A stretch of 64,000 nt of DNA from the NCBI GenBank assembly GCA_902598125.1, contig CACKAJ010000001.1, forward strand, positions 124,001 through 188,000, in the 5' to 3' direction. Shown here piece by piece: positions 10,260-19,751 of the stretch. Made by a program: the position numbers and the translations under genes. The notes beneath the pieces are model-generated. The model worked only from the letters and a program-made list of their open reading frames with translations. It was not told where the DNA came from and did no database searches. The DNA comes from an uncultured Pelagibacteraceae bacterium (GTDB taxonomy: Bacteria > Pseudomonadota > Alphaproteobacteria > Pelagibacterales > Pelagibacteraceae). Positions within the stretch are counted from its first letter, which is position 1, and every line of letters begins with the position of its first letter.

Positions 10260-11025
10260 TTCCTTTACTTGGTGAACTAGGAATTGCAAAATAGTTTTTG
10301 CCCATTCTTCCAGCCAAATAAGAGTTTCTTCCGCTGATCACAGCATCTTTAAAAGCTTTTGCCATTATGATTGGTTTTTTTGCATTTGCTATAGCACTAT
10401 TTATTAAAACCCCATCACAACCCAATTCCATCGCAATCGTTGCGTCAGATGCTGTTCCAATTCCTGCGTCAACTATTACAGGAACTTTAGATTGTTTTAT
10501 TATTAATGAAATATTTACTTTATTTTGTAAACCTAAACCTGAACCAATTGGTGAAGCTAATGGCATTATTGCTGAAGCTCCATTGTCCTCAAGTTTTTTT
10601 GCTAGTAAAGGATCATCGGTACAATAAACCATTACCTTGAAACCCTCTTTTACTAATATTTTTGTTGATTTTATTGTTTCTATCATGTTTGGGTATAAAG
10701 TTTTTTTGTCACCTAAAACCTCTAATTTTACTAATCTCCATCCCCCCATTTCACGAGCCAATCTTAATGTGCGCAGAGCATCATCTGAATTGAAGCAACC
10801 AGCGGTGTTAGGTAAATAAATTATTTTTTTGGGGTCAAGATAATCAGTAAGTATTGGTTTTTTTTTATCTAAAATATTTATTCTTCTTACTGCAACAGTT
10901 ACCATATCAGCTTCAGAAGCTTTAACTGCTGCTGCTGTTTCAGAAAAATTCTTGTATTTACCAGTGCCCACAATTAACCTTGATTTAATTATTTTTCCGG
11001 CAACTTTAAAATTATCTTTCTTCAA
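10252..11025 (-). CDS. thiG: thiazole synthase
   Basis: ThiG forms the thiazole phosphate of thiamine from 1-deoxy-xylulose-5-phosphate, dehydroglycine and ThiS-thiocarboxylate. The 257-residue TIM barrel is full length. [12 protein letters not shown] opens the barrel, and the Schiff-base lysine lies in VKLEVLGD (about 100). Phosphate and substrate loops are [14 protein letters not shown] and [20 protein letters not shown]. It begins one base after the thiS stop, so the pair is coupled. No thiC, thiE or thiO is in this window. Confidence 0.96.
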   Translation of the reverse strand: MKKDNFKVAGKIIKSRLIVGTGKYKNFSETAAAVKASEADMVTVAVRRINILDKKKPILTDYLDPKKIIYLPNTAGCFNSDDALRTLRLAREMGGWRLVKLEVLGDKKTLYPNMIETIKSTKILVKEGFKVMVYCTDDPLLAKKLEDNGASAIMPLASPIGSGLGLQNKVNISLIIKQSKVPVIVDAGIGTASDATIAMELGCDGVLINSAIANAKKPIIMAKAFKDAVISGRNSYLAGRMGKNYFAIPSSPSKGII

Positions 11026-11026
11026 A

Positions 11027-11230
11027 TTATCCTCCGCCTATAAAATGAACGATTTCAACCTTATCATTATTTTTTAAATATTTTTTCTTATAATTTGATT
11101 TTTGAATAATTGTACCATTATGTTCAACTGCAACTTTTTTGTTTGATAAATTATATTTTTTTAAAAGGTCGAATAAAGAATAGTTTGATTTTATAACTAC
11201 TTTTTTTCCATTTAATTGTATTTTTGCCAT
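11027..11230 (-). CDS. thiS: sulfur carrier protein ThiS
   Basis: A 67-residue ubiquitin-like sulfur carrier. The C-terminal glycine is adenylated and thiocarboxylated before sulfur is donated to ThiG. The conserved end [10 protein letters not shown] is present, as is the beta-grasp start [20 protein letters not shown] chose the ATG at 11230. A longer open frame to 11296 adds 22 hydrophobic residues and overlaps aroQ on the other strand, so it is unlikely. Only 28 bp separate this start from the divergent aroQ start. Confidence 0.9.
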   Translation of the reverse strand: MAKIQLNGKKVVIKSNYSLFDLLKKYNLSNKKVAVEHNGTIIQKSNYKKKYLKNNDKVEIVHFIGGG

Positions 11231-11258
11231 AATTAAGTTATTCAATACCAAGAAATTT

Positions 11259-11696
11259 ATGAATAAAATTATAATTCTTAATGGACCAAACCTCAACCTT
11301 TTAGGTGAGAGAGAGAAAAATCAGTACGGAAGTTTTACTCTTAAAGATATTGAAAAAAATTGTAATGATTATGCAAACAATAACGATATCAAGCTTTCTT
11401 TATTTCAATCAAATATTGAAGGTGATCTTGTAAACCAAATTCAAAAATCAAGAAATGAACAGGATGGATTGATAATTAATGCTGGAGGTTATACTCATAC
11501 CTCTGTGGCTATTCATGATGCACTGAAAGTATTAAAAATTCCAATAATTGAATTGCATATCAGTAATATTTATAATAGAGAAGAATTTAGACACAAATCA
11601 TTGATTAGTAATATTGCTAAAGGAGTGATTTGTGGTTTTGGAGCTGAGGGATATATAATGTCCTTAAAAGCTATGAAAAAATTTTTAAAAAAATGA
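11259..11696 (+). CDS. aroQ: type II 3-dehydroquinate dehydratase
   Basis: Third enzyme of the shikimate pathway, dehydrating 3-dehydroquinate to 3-dehydroshikimate. The 145 residues are typical for this dodecameric family. The N-terminal NGPNLNLLGEREKNQYG contains the catalytic Arg and Tyr. NAGGYTHTSVAIHDAL (about 74) and IELHISNIYNREEFRHKS (about 98) carry the substrate-binding Asn, His and Ser/Arg residues. The stop overlaps the accB start as ATGA. The aroQ-accB-accC arrangement is common in proteobacteria. Confidence 0.97.
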   Translation: MNKIIILNGPNLNLLGEREKNQYGSFTLKDIEKNCNDYANNNDIKLSLFQSNIEGDLVNQIQKSRNEQDGLIINAGGYTHTSVAIHDALKVLKIPIIELHISNIYNREEFRHKSLISNIAKGVICGFGAEGYIMSLKAMKKFLKK

Positions 11697-12118
11697 AAAT
11701 TGATAAAAAATTAATAAAAGAACTTGTTGAAAATTTAAAAGAGTTTGAACTCTCAGAGCTAGAATATCAAGAAGGTCAAACGAAAATAAAAGTTGCAAAA
11801 GCAACTAGAGGAATTGATACGACAAAAACTAGCGCTGTTGTTTCGCAGAACAAAGCCGTGCTCAAAGCTTCTGATGACAGTGATGGTATAAGAGTTAAGT
11901 CGCCTATAATAGGAACAGCATACTTAGCCCCAGAACCCGGTGCTAAAAAATTTGTTGAAATTGGTGATAAGATAAAAAAAGGTCAAACAGTAATGATCGT
12001 CGAAGCAATGAAAACTATGAACCATGTACCTTCGACTGCTGACGGTGAAGTAAAAAAAATTTTAATCGAAGACGGACAACCGGTTGAGTTTGGACAAACG
12101 TTAGTTCTTCTAAAATAA
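11693..12118 (+). CDS. accB: biotin carboxyl carrier protein of acetyl-CoA carboxylase
   Basis: BCCP carries CO2 on biotin between AccC and the carboxyltransferase for malonyl-CoA synthesis. Residues 1-30 form a short N-terminal helix region, then a linker of about 40 residues, then the biotinyl domain from about 68. The biotinylated lysine is in VEAMKTMNHVPS. Thr replaces the more usual Met after Lys, a variant I associate with alphaproteobacteria. Length is 141 residues. The start overlaps aroQ (ATGA) and accC follows after 7 bp. Confidence 0.96.
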   Translation: MKIDKKLIKELVENLKEFELSELEYQEGQTKIKVAKATRGIDTTKTSAVVSQNKAVLKASDDSDGIRVKSPIIGTAYLAPEPGAKKFVEIGDKIKKGQTVMIVEAMKTMNHVPSTADGEVKKILIEDGQPVEFGQTLVLLK

Positions 12119-12125
12119 TAAAAAG

Positions 12126-13463
12126 ATGTTCAAAAAAGTATTAATAGCTAACAGAGGAGAGATAGCTGTTAGAGTAATAAGAGCTTGTAAAGAGTGGGGA
12201 ATAAAAACTGTCGCTGTTCATTCTAATGTTGACGCAGACTCAATGCACGTAAGGCTTGCTGATGAAAGTGTCTGTATAGGTTCTCATCAACCTCAAAATA
12301 GTTATTTAAATATTTCATCTATAATGTCAGCAGTTGATTTAACCGGGGCTGAAGCAATACATCCAGGGTATGGATTTTTGTCCGAAAATGCAAAATTTTC
12401 TGAGATAGTAAATAAACATGGGATTAAATTTGTAGGACCCAGCGCAGATATAATTTCTAAGATGGGCGATAAAATTGAAGCAAAAAAAATTGCAAAAAAA
12501 TATGGTTTACCTGTTATTGAAGGATCTGAGGGGGGTGTGAAATCAATTACTGAGGCAAAATCCATTTGTAAACAAATTGGTTATCCAGTTTTAATTAAAG
12601 CTGCCGGAGGAGGTGGAGGAAAAGGAATGAAAATAGTAGAGGAGGAAAGTAAATTAGAAAATTTATTTCTTACAGCTAAAACTGAAGCAAAAAAATTTTT
12701 CAATAATGATGAATTATATATAGAAAAATATTTTAAAAACCCCAGACATATTGAAGTTCAGATTATGTCTGGCAAAAACAAAACTGTGCATTTAGGTGAG
12801 AGAGATTGCTCGGTTCAAAGAAGACATCAAAAATTAATTGAGGAAACGCCTAGCCCTGTTTTAACTGAGGAGGAACGCTCAGATCTACTTAAAAAAACGG
12901 TTAAAATGGTTGAACAAATCAATTATGAGGGGGCTGGTACAGTAGAATTCATTTATGAGAATGGTAAATTCTATTTTCTAGAAATGAATACTAGAGTTCA
13001 AGTAGAGCATCCAGTTACTGAGGTTCAAACTGGAATTGATATAGTTAAGGAGCAGTTATGGATTGCATTTACTGGTGAGACGGCTCTGAAACAAAGTGAT
13101 ATTAACCCTAGAGGTCATACAATTGAATGTAGAATCAATGCTGAAAATCCTGCGCTTAATTTTCAACCTAGTCCTGGAACTATAAGCGTTTGTCATCAAC
13201 CATCTGGTTTTAGAACTAGGGTTGATGGTTCTATTTTTCAAGGTTGTAAAATAACTCCTTATTATGACAGCTTAATAGCAAAAGTTATATGCAAAGGAAG
13301 AAACAGGACAGAAGCCATTCAAAGAACCCTTAGATCTTTAGATGAATTTGTATTGGAAGGAATTACAACTACAATTGATTTACACAAAAAAATATTAAAT
13401 CACAAAAAATTTATTGACTCCAGCTTTGATACTAATTGGCTTGGAAAAGAAAAATTCTATTAA
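12126..13463 (+). CDS. accC: acetyl-CoA carboxylase, biotin carboxylase subunit
   Basis: ATP-grasp enzyme that carboxylates the biotin on AccB with bicarbonate. The 445 residues are full length. The N-terminal KVLIANRGEIAVRVIRA, the glycine-rich ATP loop KAAGGGGGKGM (about 158) and the metal/bicarbonate motif EMNTRVQVEHPVTE (about 287) are visible, together with the C-terminal RVDG...ITPYYDSLIAKVI. It is the last gene of aroQ-accB-accC. Its TAA shares a TTAA with the convergent DUF2155 gene. Confidence 0.97.
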   Translation: MFKKVLIANRGEIAVRVIRACKEWGIKTVAVHSNVDADSMHVRLADESVCIGSHQPQNSYLNISSIMSAVDLTGAEAIHPGYGFLSENAKFSEIVNKHGIKFVGPSADIISKMGDKIEAKKIAKKYGLPVIEGSEGGVKSITEAKSICKQIGYPVLIKAAGGGGGKGMKIVEEESKLENLFLTAKTEAKKFFNNDELYIEKYFKNPRHIEVQIMSGKNKTVHLGERDCSVQRRHQKLIEETPSPVLTEEERSDLLKKTVKMVEQINYEGAGTVEFIYENGKFYFLEMNTRVQVEHPVTEVQTGIDIVKEQLWIAFTGETALKQSDINPRGHTIECRINAENPALNFQPSPGTISVCHQPSGFRTRVDGSIFQGCKITPYYDSLIAKVICKGRNRTEAIQRTLRSLDEFVLEGITTTIDLHKKILNHKKFIDSSFDTNWLGKEKFY

Positions 13464-13960
13464 GCATTTCTACAATTTAATAATTGTATATCGTAAATAG
13501 CGTGATCAAATGGAGTGAGGCTTGGGTCAGATGCAAAAGTCCAGCCATTAAAAATAAATACTTTTTCATTTTCATTTTTTGTTAAATCTTTAACTTGCAT
13601 ATAAGCGACACTATCTGACCTGTTATGTAATTTTACTTTACCACATTTCAAAATCTTAATTTCTAATGGACCAAATAACTTCTTTTCGTTCAAATTAATC
13701 ACAAGTTTTGTAGATTTTGCAGTGATTTTATCAAGGCCGATCAAAATTGCTTGTGAAGATTTCAATTTAGATAGGTTTTTCTTTTTTTTTAAAATTTTAT
13801 TTGCCGTAGCATTTTCATTATCTTCATTAACTTCTTCAAAACTAGGTTTAATTTTTTCAATATTTAATAAAGGAGAGGTGACTATCTTATCCTCAGCTTG
13901 TGAAAAGTTAAAGAAAGTAAAAAAAATAAAAAAAAAATAAATTTTACTTCCAGGTTTCAT
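13460..13960 (-). CDS. DUF2155 family secreted protein
   Basis: A 166-residue protein with an N-terminal signal peptide (hydrophobic residues 7-20, then SQAEDK). The conserved C-terminal half includes ILIGLDKITAKS, FGPLEIKILKCGK, AYMQVKD and FNGWTFASDPSLTPFDHAIY and ends DIQLLNC. This pattern is that of the alphaproteobacterial DUF2155 family, whose function is unknown. It is predicted to act in the periplasm. It overlaps the end of the NDUFA12-like gene upstream by 17 nt. Confidence 0.85.
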   Translation of the reverse strand: MKPGSKIYFFFIFFTFFNFSQAEDKIVTSPLLNIEKIKPSFEEVNEDNENATANKILKKKKNLSKLKSSQAILIGLDKITAKSTKLVINLNEKKLFGPLEIKILKCGKVKLHNRSDSVAYMQVKDLTKNENEKVFIFNGWTFASDPSLTPFDHAIYDIQLLNCRNA

Positions 13961-14294
13961 ATTTCTTTTTTATTTCATTTTTTCTTATTTTAACTGGTTT
14001 AAAACTGTATTTAGTCCCAGTGAGATTTTCTGAGTGATTTTTTTGCCAAGTATATTTTTTATCTTTATTATCTGGAATTTTATCAGTTGTGTGGTGAATC
14101 CAAAGAAACCAGTCAGAAGTAATTTTAGTAGCCTCGATATTTCCTGAGTAAACAACCCATCTTTCATCTTTTTTGCTTTTATAATATTTATTTCCATATT
14201 CATCAGAACCAACAAGTTTTCCAAAAAAAAGTGTTTTTAAAAAAGTCCCAAATGTTTGTTTGTTCCACCAAGTAAAAAAAATTTTATAATTCAT
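13944..14294 (-). CDS. NDUFA12-like complex I accessory subunit
   Basis: A 116-residue protein resembling the 17.2-kDa subunit of mitochondrial complex I, which alphaproteobacteria share. Diagnostic stretches are LVGSDEYGNKYYKSK, ERWVVYSG, SDWFLWIHHTTDKIPD and YSFKPVKIRKNEIKKKY. It probably attaches peripherally to NADH:ubiquinone oxidoreductase, but the nuo genes are not in this window. It overlaps DUF2155 downstream by 17 nt, so the two are likely co-transcribed. Confidence 0.9.
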   Translation of the reverse strand: MNYKIFFTWWNKQTFGTFLKTLFFGKLVGSDEYGNKYYKSKKDERWVVYSGNIEATKITSDWFLWIHHTTDKIPDNKDKKYTWQKNHSENLTGTKYSFKPVKIRKNEIKKKYETWK

Positions 14295-14313
14295 ATTAGA
14301 ATTTTAAATCCAC

Positions 14314-14328
14314 ACAATTCATAATTGT
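14314..14328. promoter_or_regulatory. 15-bp inverted repeat in the NDUFA12-like / TSCPD divergent gap
   Basis: ACAATT-CAT-AATTGT is a perfect 6-3-6 inverted repeat in the 99-bp region between the divergent NDUFA12-like and TSCPD-domain genes. It could be an operator for either gene. In DNA this AT-rich such repeats also arise by chance, so the call is weak. Confidence 0.25.
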
Positions 14329-14393
14329 ATAATTAAGTAATAGACACACTATACAATTAATATATATCTAAATAAAGAGATTCCATAAATTTT

Positions 14394-15212
14394 ATGAAAA
14401 AATATATTGTTGAAACCTATTATACTTGTACTTTTAAGACTGTTCATTCCTTAAGTAATCTAGATGACACAGAGCTATCAAAAATAGATCAAAGAACTGA
14501 CGGTAACGTAGAAGTAATTGACGTTAAACTTAATAATAGAAAAACAAAAAAAATTGGTAGCACAAAAGATGATAAGTCTAATAATAAAAAATTAGAAAAA
14601 ATTTTACCTGATAGTATTACAAATAAAATTAAAAATACTAAAGAGGATTTAAAGGACAACCCTATTAATTTAAAAACAAAGAGTCATGCAAGATTTAAAA
14701 TGCCAGATAGAAGAAAAGGATATATTCAAAAAGCTCAAATTGGAGACCATAAAGTTTATCTTCATACAGGTGAGTACGATGATGGCAAAATTGGTGAAAT
14801 ATTCATTGACACAAATAAAGAAGGTGAACTTGTAAAAGCAATGATGAACAACTTTGCGATAGCGATTTCTCTTGGGCTACAATATGGAGTTCCGCTAGAG
14901 GAATACGTAGATGCTTTTTTAGATACAAAATTTGAACCCTCCGGTCATGTGATAGGTAATGACAGAATATTAAGTGCGTCTTCAATTTTGGACTATGTAT
15001 TTAGAGAACTTGCAATTTCTTATCTCGGCAAAGAAGATCTTGCACATACACCATCAATAGTAGGTACTAAAAATTTAAGTGAGGAAAAAAATGATGACAA
15101 ATTTCTTAAAATTGTAAAAAATATAACATCGAAAGGTTTTGTAAGAAGTAATTATGAGGAAAAATTAGTTGATCTTACAGATGTTAGAATAAATCTTAAA
15201 ACAAAAAATTAA
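14394..15212 (+). CDS. stand-alone TSCPD protein, like the C-terminus of class II ribonucleotide reductase NrdJ
   Basis: A 272-residue protein. Its second half matches the C-terminal region of alphaproteobacterial B12-dependent Nrd[55 protein letters not shown] and [20 protein letters not shown]. The reductase barrel and its catalytic cysteines are absent. The first 100 residues are distinct ([17 protein letters not shown]) and Lys/Asn rich. I infer it does not reduce ribonucleotides itself. It may bind nucleotide or partner with a class I enzyme. Its stop overlaps aspS by 4 nt (TTAA). Confidence 0.8.
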   Translation: MKKYIVETYYTCTFKTVHSLSNLDDTELSKIDQRTDGNVEVIDVKLNNRKTKKIGSTKDDKSNNKKLEKILPDSITNKIKNTKEDLKDNPINLKTKSHARFKMPDRRKGYIQKAQIGDHKVYLHTGEYDDGKIGEIFIDTNKEGELVKAMMNNFAIAISLGLQYGVPLEEYVDAFLDTKFEPSGHVIGNDRILSASSILDYVFRELAISYLGKEDLAHTPSIVGTKNLSEEKNDDKFLKIVKNITSKGFVRSNYEEKLVDLTDVRINLKTKN

Positions 15213-16996
15213 TTCTTTTTAATATCTTTTTTAATACTTAGTTCCTTAAGCTGTCTTTCGCTAACTTCAGACGGAGCTCTCATCATTAAGTCTTGAGCAT
15301 TTTGGTTCATTGGAAATAGAGTCACCTCCCTAATATTTTCTTTGTCTGCAAGCAACATTACGATTCTATCAATCCCTGGTGCTATACCTCCATGAGGTGG
15401 TGCTCCATAACTAAATGCGTTTATCATTCCACTAAATTTTTCATTGACATCTTTTTCACTGTATCCTGCAACTGAAAAAAGTTTATACATTAATTCTGGA
15501 ATGTGGTTTCTTATTGCTCCTGATGAGAGTTCAACACCATTGCAGACAATGTCATATTGAAAAGCTTTAATTTCTAAAGGCTTTTCAAAATTCAAATCAT
15601 TTATATTGCCTTGTGGCATTGAAAAGGGGTTATGACTAAATATAATTTTTTTTGAATTTTCGTCAAATTCATACATTGGATAATCAACAATCCAACAAAA
15701 GGCAAACTGATTTTTATCTATAATATTTAAATCTTTTGCAATTTTATCTCTAGCTAATGAGAGAATTTTATTTATTTCTTTTTCTTTTCCACAAGCAAGG
15801 AAAACGCTATCTCCCACCTCTGCATTACAATTTTTCATTATTTCCTTCAAAGAGGCTTCACTAAAAAATTTTCCAACAGGTCCTTTACCAGTAATTTGTT
15901 TATTTTTTTCTATTGTAAAGTAAGCTAAACCCGATGCCCCCTGCTCTTTTGCCCATTTATCAATATTATCAAAAAAACTTCTTGGCTTGTCCTTTGTATT
16001 CTTAGTAATTATTGTTCTTACAATTGAACCTTTTTTGACTAATTGTTTAAAAATATCAAATTTAACATCATCTCTTAAAAAGATTTCTGTAACATCTTGA
16101 ATTATTAATGGGTTTCTTAAGTCAGGTTTGTCTGTTCCATATTTTTTTATTGCTTCTTTAAAAGGAATTCTTGGGAATTTTAAATTTACAATCTTTTTAG
16201 AAGAAAACTTTTTAAAAAGATTTATCATTAGTTTTTCTAGCACACTGAAAACATCTTCTTGCTCAACAAAAGACATCTCTAAATCTAATTGATAAAATTC
16301 ACCGGGACTTCTATCTGCTCTAGCATCTTCATCTCTGAAACAAGGAGCAATTTGAAAATATTTATCAAATCCAGAGACCATTATCAATTGTTTGAATTGT
16401 TGTGGAGCCTGTGGAAGAGCATAGAATTTTCCTGGATTTAGTCTACTAGGAACTAAAAAATCCCTAGCACCTTCTGGACTGGAAGAAGTTAAAATTGGAG
16501 TTTGATATTCTAAAAAACCTAATTTTAACATTTCAGCTCTTATAAATGAGATAACCTTTGATCTTAAAATTATATTGTTATGCATTTCATCTCTTCTAAG
16601 ATCTAAAAATCTATATTTTAATCTTATATCTTCAGGATATACTTGATCACCGAAAACAGGCATTGGTAATTCTTTTGCATTCGATAATACTTCGACAGTC
16701 TCAATAGCAATTTCAATTTTCCCTGTTTTTAATTCTAAATTTACAGACTCACTTGATCTTTTAACAACTTTTCCACTTACTTTTAAAACAGACTCTGGTC
16801 TTGATTTTTCTAAAACTGGAAAAAAATCATTATTATTTTCAATTACACACTGTGTCATTCCATAATGATCTCTTAGATCTATAAAGAGCAGGTTTCCATG
16901 GTCCCTTTTTCTATGCAACCAACCAGAGAGATGTACAGTTTGATTTATTTCTTTCTCTGTTAATTCGGAACAATTATGTGTTCTATATTTATTCAT
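15209..16996 (-). CDS. aspS: aspartyl-tRNA synthetase
   Basis: Class II synthetase, bacterial type, 595 residues. The N-terminal OB fold contains [20 protein letters not shown]. Motif 2 is in [20 protein letters not shown] (about 220). The GAD insertion domain lies at about 290-410. Motif 3 is [16 protein letters not shown] near the C-terminus. Many alphaproteobacterial AspRS enzymes also charge tRNA-Asn, but I cannot tell from this window. The ATG overlaps the stop of the hda-like gene upstream by 4 nt (ATGA). Confidence 0.97.
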   Translation of the reverse strand: MNKYRTHNCSELTEKEINQTVHLSGWLHRKRDHGNLLFIDLRDHYGMTQCVIENNNDFFPVLEKSRPESVLKVSGKVVKRSSESVNLELKTGKIEIAIETVEVLSNAKELPMPVFGDQVYPEDIRLKYRFLDLRRDEMHNNIILRSKVISFIRAEMLKLGFLEYQTPILTSSSPEGARDFLVPSRLNPGKFYALPQAPQQFKQLIMVSGFDKYFQIAPCFRDEDARADRSPGEFYQLDLEMSFVEQEDVFSVLEKLMINLFKKFSSKKIVNLKFPRIPFKEAIKKYGTDKPDLRNPLIIQDVTEIFLRDDVKFDIFKQLVKKGSIVRTIITKNTKDKPRSFFDNIDKWAKEQGASGLAYFTIEKNKQITGKGPVGKFFSEASLKEIMKNCNAEVGDSVFLACGKEKEINKILSLARDKIAKDLNIIDKNQFAFCWIVDYPMYEFDENSKKIIFSHNPFSMPQGNINDLNFEKPLEIKAFQYDIVCNGVELSSGAIRNHIPELMYKLFSVAGYSEKDVNEKFSGMINAFSYGAPPHGGIAPGIDRIVMLLADKENIREVTLFPMNQNAQDLMMRAPSEVSERQLKELSIKKDIKKN

Positions 16997-17649
16997 TGAT
17001 TTAATACTTTTTTTATTAGATTAATATTAATTGATTTACCAGTGGATAAAGATAATTCGTCTACTTCTTTAAGAAATTTAAACATTTTTTCGTAAGATCT
17101 CTCTACATTATTTATAATAAATTCTGATATCTTAGGATTAACACTTATTTGTTTGTCGGATAAAGTTTTTGTAATTATTACTTTTAAAAGATCATCAGTT
17201 GGTAAATCAATACCAATATAGATGAAACTATTTATTCTTGATTTAAGATCTTCTAAATTATACTTCATATTTTTCATTGAAGGAATTGAATTAATCAAAA
17301 TATAGTTTTCTAATTGCCTGGATTGGTTGAGAATTGAATATAATAATTTTTCCTCAATGTTATTTTCAAAATTATCAATGATTAAGCATTCTAAACTATT
17401 TAAATCTTTTATGGTTTCATTATTTACATTTTTTGCATCGACTAATTTAATTCTGTTAATTTTTTTTTCCAAAATTTTTGCTAAATGAGTTTTTCCTGAC
17501 CCACTAGCACCAAAAATATTAAGCCATTTCCCTGGCCATATTGGCCAACTTTCTATTAATTTATAAGCAGAAAAATTATTGCTAGAGATAAAAAAATCAT
17601 GTTCAAAGTATCTTTTAGAAAAAGGGAATTTAAATATAAGTTGATTCAT
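16993..17649 (-). CDS. DnaA-like AAA+ protein (Hda/HdaA family)
   Basis: A 218-residue protein made only of the AAA+ part of DnaA. It has a P-loop [15 protein letters not shown] (about 46), Walker B-like LIIDNFE (about 90) and sensor-type [15 protein letters not shown], with no C-terminal DNA-binding helix-turn-helix. In proteobacteria, Hda/HdaA with the beta clamp turns off DnaA-ATP after initiation. N-terminal QLIFKFPF could be a clamp-binding motif. It sits between a DUF2066 gene and aspS, as in other alphaproteobacteria. Confidence 0.8.
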   Translation of the reverse strand: MNQLIFKFPFSKRYFEHDFFISSNNFSAYKLIESWPIWPGKWLNIFGASGSGKTHLAKILEKKINRIKLVDAKNVNNETIKDLNSLECLIIDNFENNIEEKLLYSILNQSRQLENYILINSIPSMKNMKYNLEDLKSRINSFIYIGIDLPTDDLLKVIITKTLSDKQISVNPKISEFIINNVERSYEKMFKFLKEVDELSLSTGKSININLIKKVLNQ

Positions 17650-17651
17650 GT

Positions 17652-18698
17652 TTATAAAGTTTTAATTATCCATTGATCATTTATTAATTTCAAATCAATG
17701 TTTTCACTTTTTAATTCAAAAATAATTTTTTCCAATTTTCCAAGATATTTTATTTTTAAATTTACGTAATTTTTGTTAAATTCTTGAACATACACATTTT
17801 CAATTAAATCAATTTTTTTCATTCTTGAGTGTAATTCTACTAAATTACTTTTATTTTTGAGTTTAAGTGTAACATTTATAAAAGATGGTACCCTTATATC
17901 TATTAAATTTTGCGATTTTACTAGATTAATGATTTCTTTTTTTAAATTTGTAATAATTTGTTCATTAAAATTATCGACATCTGAATTTTGATTTTTTATT
18001 CTTATATTTTTAGTTATAATTTTACCTTGAATTTCTGTTTTAAGATAAATTTTTTTTTCATTTTGATTAATCTTCTCAATAAGTAAAATAGCAGTATTTT
18101 TATTTGAGTATCCCTTGAATAGATCATTTGTATCTAAACCAATTAAATTATTTCTAAAATTATAAACCCTTTGAATAATTTCAATATTTTCTAGTGGGAG
18201 AATAAATTCAATTAAATCATTCTCATAAAAATTATTCCAATTTTTGTAAAAAAAATTATTATTGAATATAAAGGTTTCATTTTCTTTAAACAAAATAGGC
18301 AATATATACAATTCCTTATCTGAAATTTCAGAGTATGAAATTCCTTTTTCATAAAATAAATCATGAATTTTATCTTTATCAAAAGTGATGCTAAAATTTA
18401 CTAGTTCATCTTTTTTTTCCTCATCATACTTGTTTGATACTTGATAAAAAGTGACTAACTCTTTAATTGAGCTTAAATTCATATCAGAAAATTTATCAAC
18501 ATCTTCTTCTAGAAGAATTTTAGTAATTAATTGATTAAAACCTTTTTTAATAGCTTTATTCGCTAACACATTATGTGAAGTTTTATCTTTTTTTTCTATC
18601 TTAATATTATTAACATTAAATAGATTATTGTCAGATAAAAGATTTCCAGTTTTTAAAAAAACAATTAAAATAAATATTATTTGAAAAAATACTTTCAT
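17652..18698 (-). CDS. DUF2066 family secreted protein
   Basis: A 348-residue protein with an N-terminal signal peptide (hydrophobic residues 3-18). NNIKIEKKDKTSHNVLANKAIKKGF, split here into two readable halves around TSHNVL, and the later LYILPILF block followed by WNNFYEND fit the DUF2066 pattern. Its position next to an hda-like gene is also seen in other proteobacteria. Function is unknown. Only 24 bp separate its start from the divergent purM. Confidence 0.65.
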   Translation of the reverse strand: MKVFFQIIFILIVFLKTGNLLSDNNLFNVNNIKIEKKDKTSHNVLANKAIKKGFNQLITKILLEEDVDKFSDMNLSSIKELVTFYQVSNKYDEEKKDELVNFSITFDKDKIHDLFYEKGISYSEISDKELYILPILFKENETFIFNNNFFYKNWNNFYENDLIEFILPLENIEIIQRVYNFRNNLIGLDTNDLFKGYSNKNTAILLIEKINQNEKKIYLKTEIQGKIITKNIRIKNQNSDVDNFNEQIITNLKKEIINLVKSQNLIDIRVPSFINVTLKLKNKSNLVELHSRMKKIDLIENVYVQEFNKNYVNLKIKYLGKLEKIIFELKSENIDLKLINDQWIIKTL

Positions 18699-18722
18699 AA
18701 AAAATTTAATATCAATTTATAA

Positions 18723-19751
18723 ATGAAAAAAATTGAAAATAGTTATAAAAAAAGCGGTGTTGACATTTCTTTAGCTAATAAATTAGTAAAACATATTGCT
18801 AAACTGTCAAAAAAAGATGTCAAAAAAACGAAAGCTTATTCAAAAAAAGATGTAATTGGGGGTTTTGGCTCTTTGTATGATATCAGCAACACTAAAATCA
18901 AAGACCCAGTGATTGTATCTTGCACCGATGGTGTAGGAACCAAAATAGACTTAGCCAACAAATTTAAAAAATTTGACACTATTGGAATTGATTTAGTAGC
19001 AATGTGTGTTAACGACTTAATTGTACAAGGAGCCAAACCTTTGTTTTTTTTAGATTACATCGCTGTTGGAAAATTAAATCTAAATAAAACAAAAAAAATT
19101 TTAAAAGGTATTTTTAAAGGTTGCGAATTATCAGATTGTAAATTAATTGGCGGAGAAACTGCTGAAATGCCAGGGGTTTACACAAAAAATAAATTTGATC
19201 TTGCAGGTTTTAGCGTAGGCATTGTTTCAAAAAAAAAGATCTTAGACAAAAAAAATGTAAAAGACAAAGATATAATTTTAGCTATACCTTCAAATGGTAT
19301 TCATTCAAATGGATTTTCTTTAGTAAGATCAATTTTAAAAAAAAATAAAATTAATAGTTTTCTAAAAAAAGAAATTTTAAAACCGACAAAAATTTATTCT
19401 AAAGAAGTGTTAAAGTTGACAAAAAAAAATATTGTAAATTCAGCAGCTCATATTACGGGTGGAGGGTTAATTGAAAATTTACTTAGATCTGTTCCAAAAA
19501 ATTTGACTTTAAACATCGATCTCTCAAAAATAAAAATAACTAAAATTTTTAAGTGGTTAAAGAGTAAAAATATTTCAGATGAGGAAATGATGAGGACGTT
19601 TAACTGCGGTATCGGATTTTGTTTGATAGTTAATAAAAAAAATAAAAAAAAAATTGTAAAAGTTTTTCCCAAGAAATATAGACCATATGAAATTGGGTTC
19701 ATCTCAAAAAATAAGAGCAAAGTTAACTTATCTAATAATTTAAAATGGTAA
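18723..19751 (+). CDS. purM: phosphoribosylaminoimidazole synthetase (AIR synthetase)
   Basis: Fifth step of purine synthesis, an ATP-dependent ring closure of FGAM to AIR. The 342 residues are full length. Motifs include YKKSGVDISLAN at the start, SCTDGVGTKIDLA (about 66), MCVNDLIVQGAKPLFFLDY (about 97), GGETAEMPGVY (about 142) and AHITGGGLIENLLR (about 241). It overlaps purN by 7 nt, so the purM-purN pair is translationally coupled. The divergent DUF2066 gene starts 24 bp away. Confidence 0.97.
   Translation: MKKIENSYKKSGVDISLANKLVKHIAKLSKKDVKKTKAYSKKDVIGGFGSLYDISNTKIKDPVIVSCTDGVGTKIDLANKFKKFDTIGIDLVAMCVNDLIVQGAKPLFFLDYIAVGKLNLNKTKKILKGIFKGCELSDCKLIGGETAEMPGVYTKNKFDLAGFSVGIVSKKKILDKKNVKDKDIILAIPSNGIHSNGFSLVRSILKKNKINSFLKKEILKPTKIYSKEVLKLTKKNIVNSAAHITGGGLIENLLRSVPKNLTLNIDLSKIKITKIFKWLKSKNISDEEMMRTFNCGIGFCLIVNKKNKKKIVKVFPKKYRPYEIGFISKNKSKVNLSNNLKW

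Noticed and set aside
13985-14224. 79-residue minus-strand ORF within the NDUFA12-like gene
   Set aside because: It is an alternative frame of the same strand; the NDUFA12-like frame carries all the conserved residues.
14340-14375. NrdR box before the RNR-like TSCPD gene
   Set aside because: ACACTATA matches the left half of the NrdR consensus, but the right half is poor and no second box sits about one and a half helical turns away.
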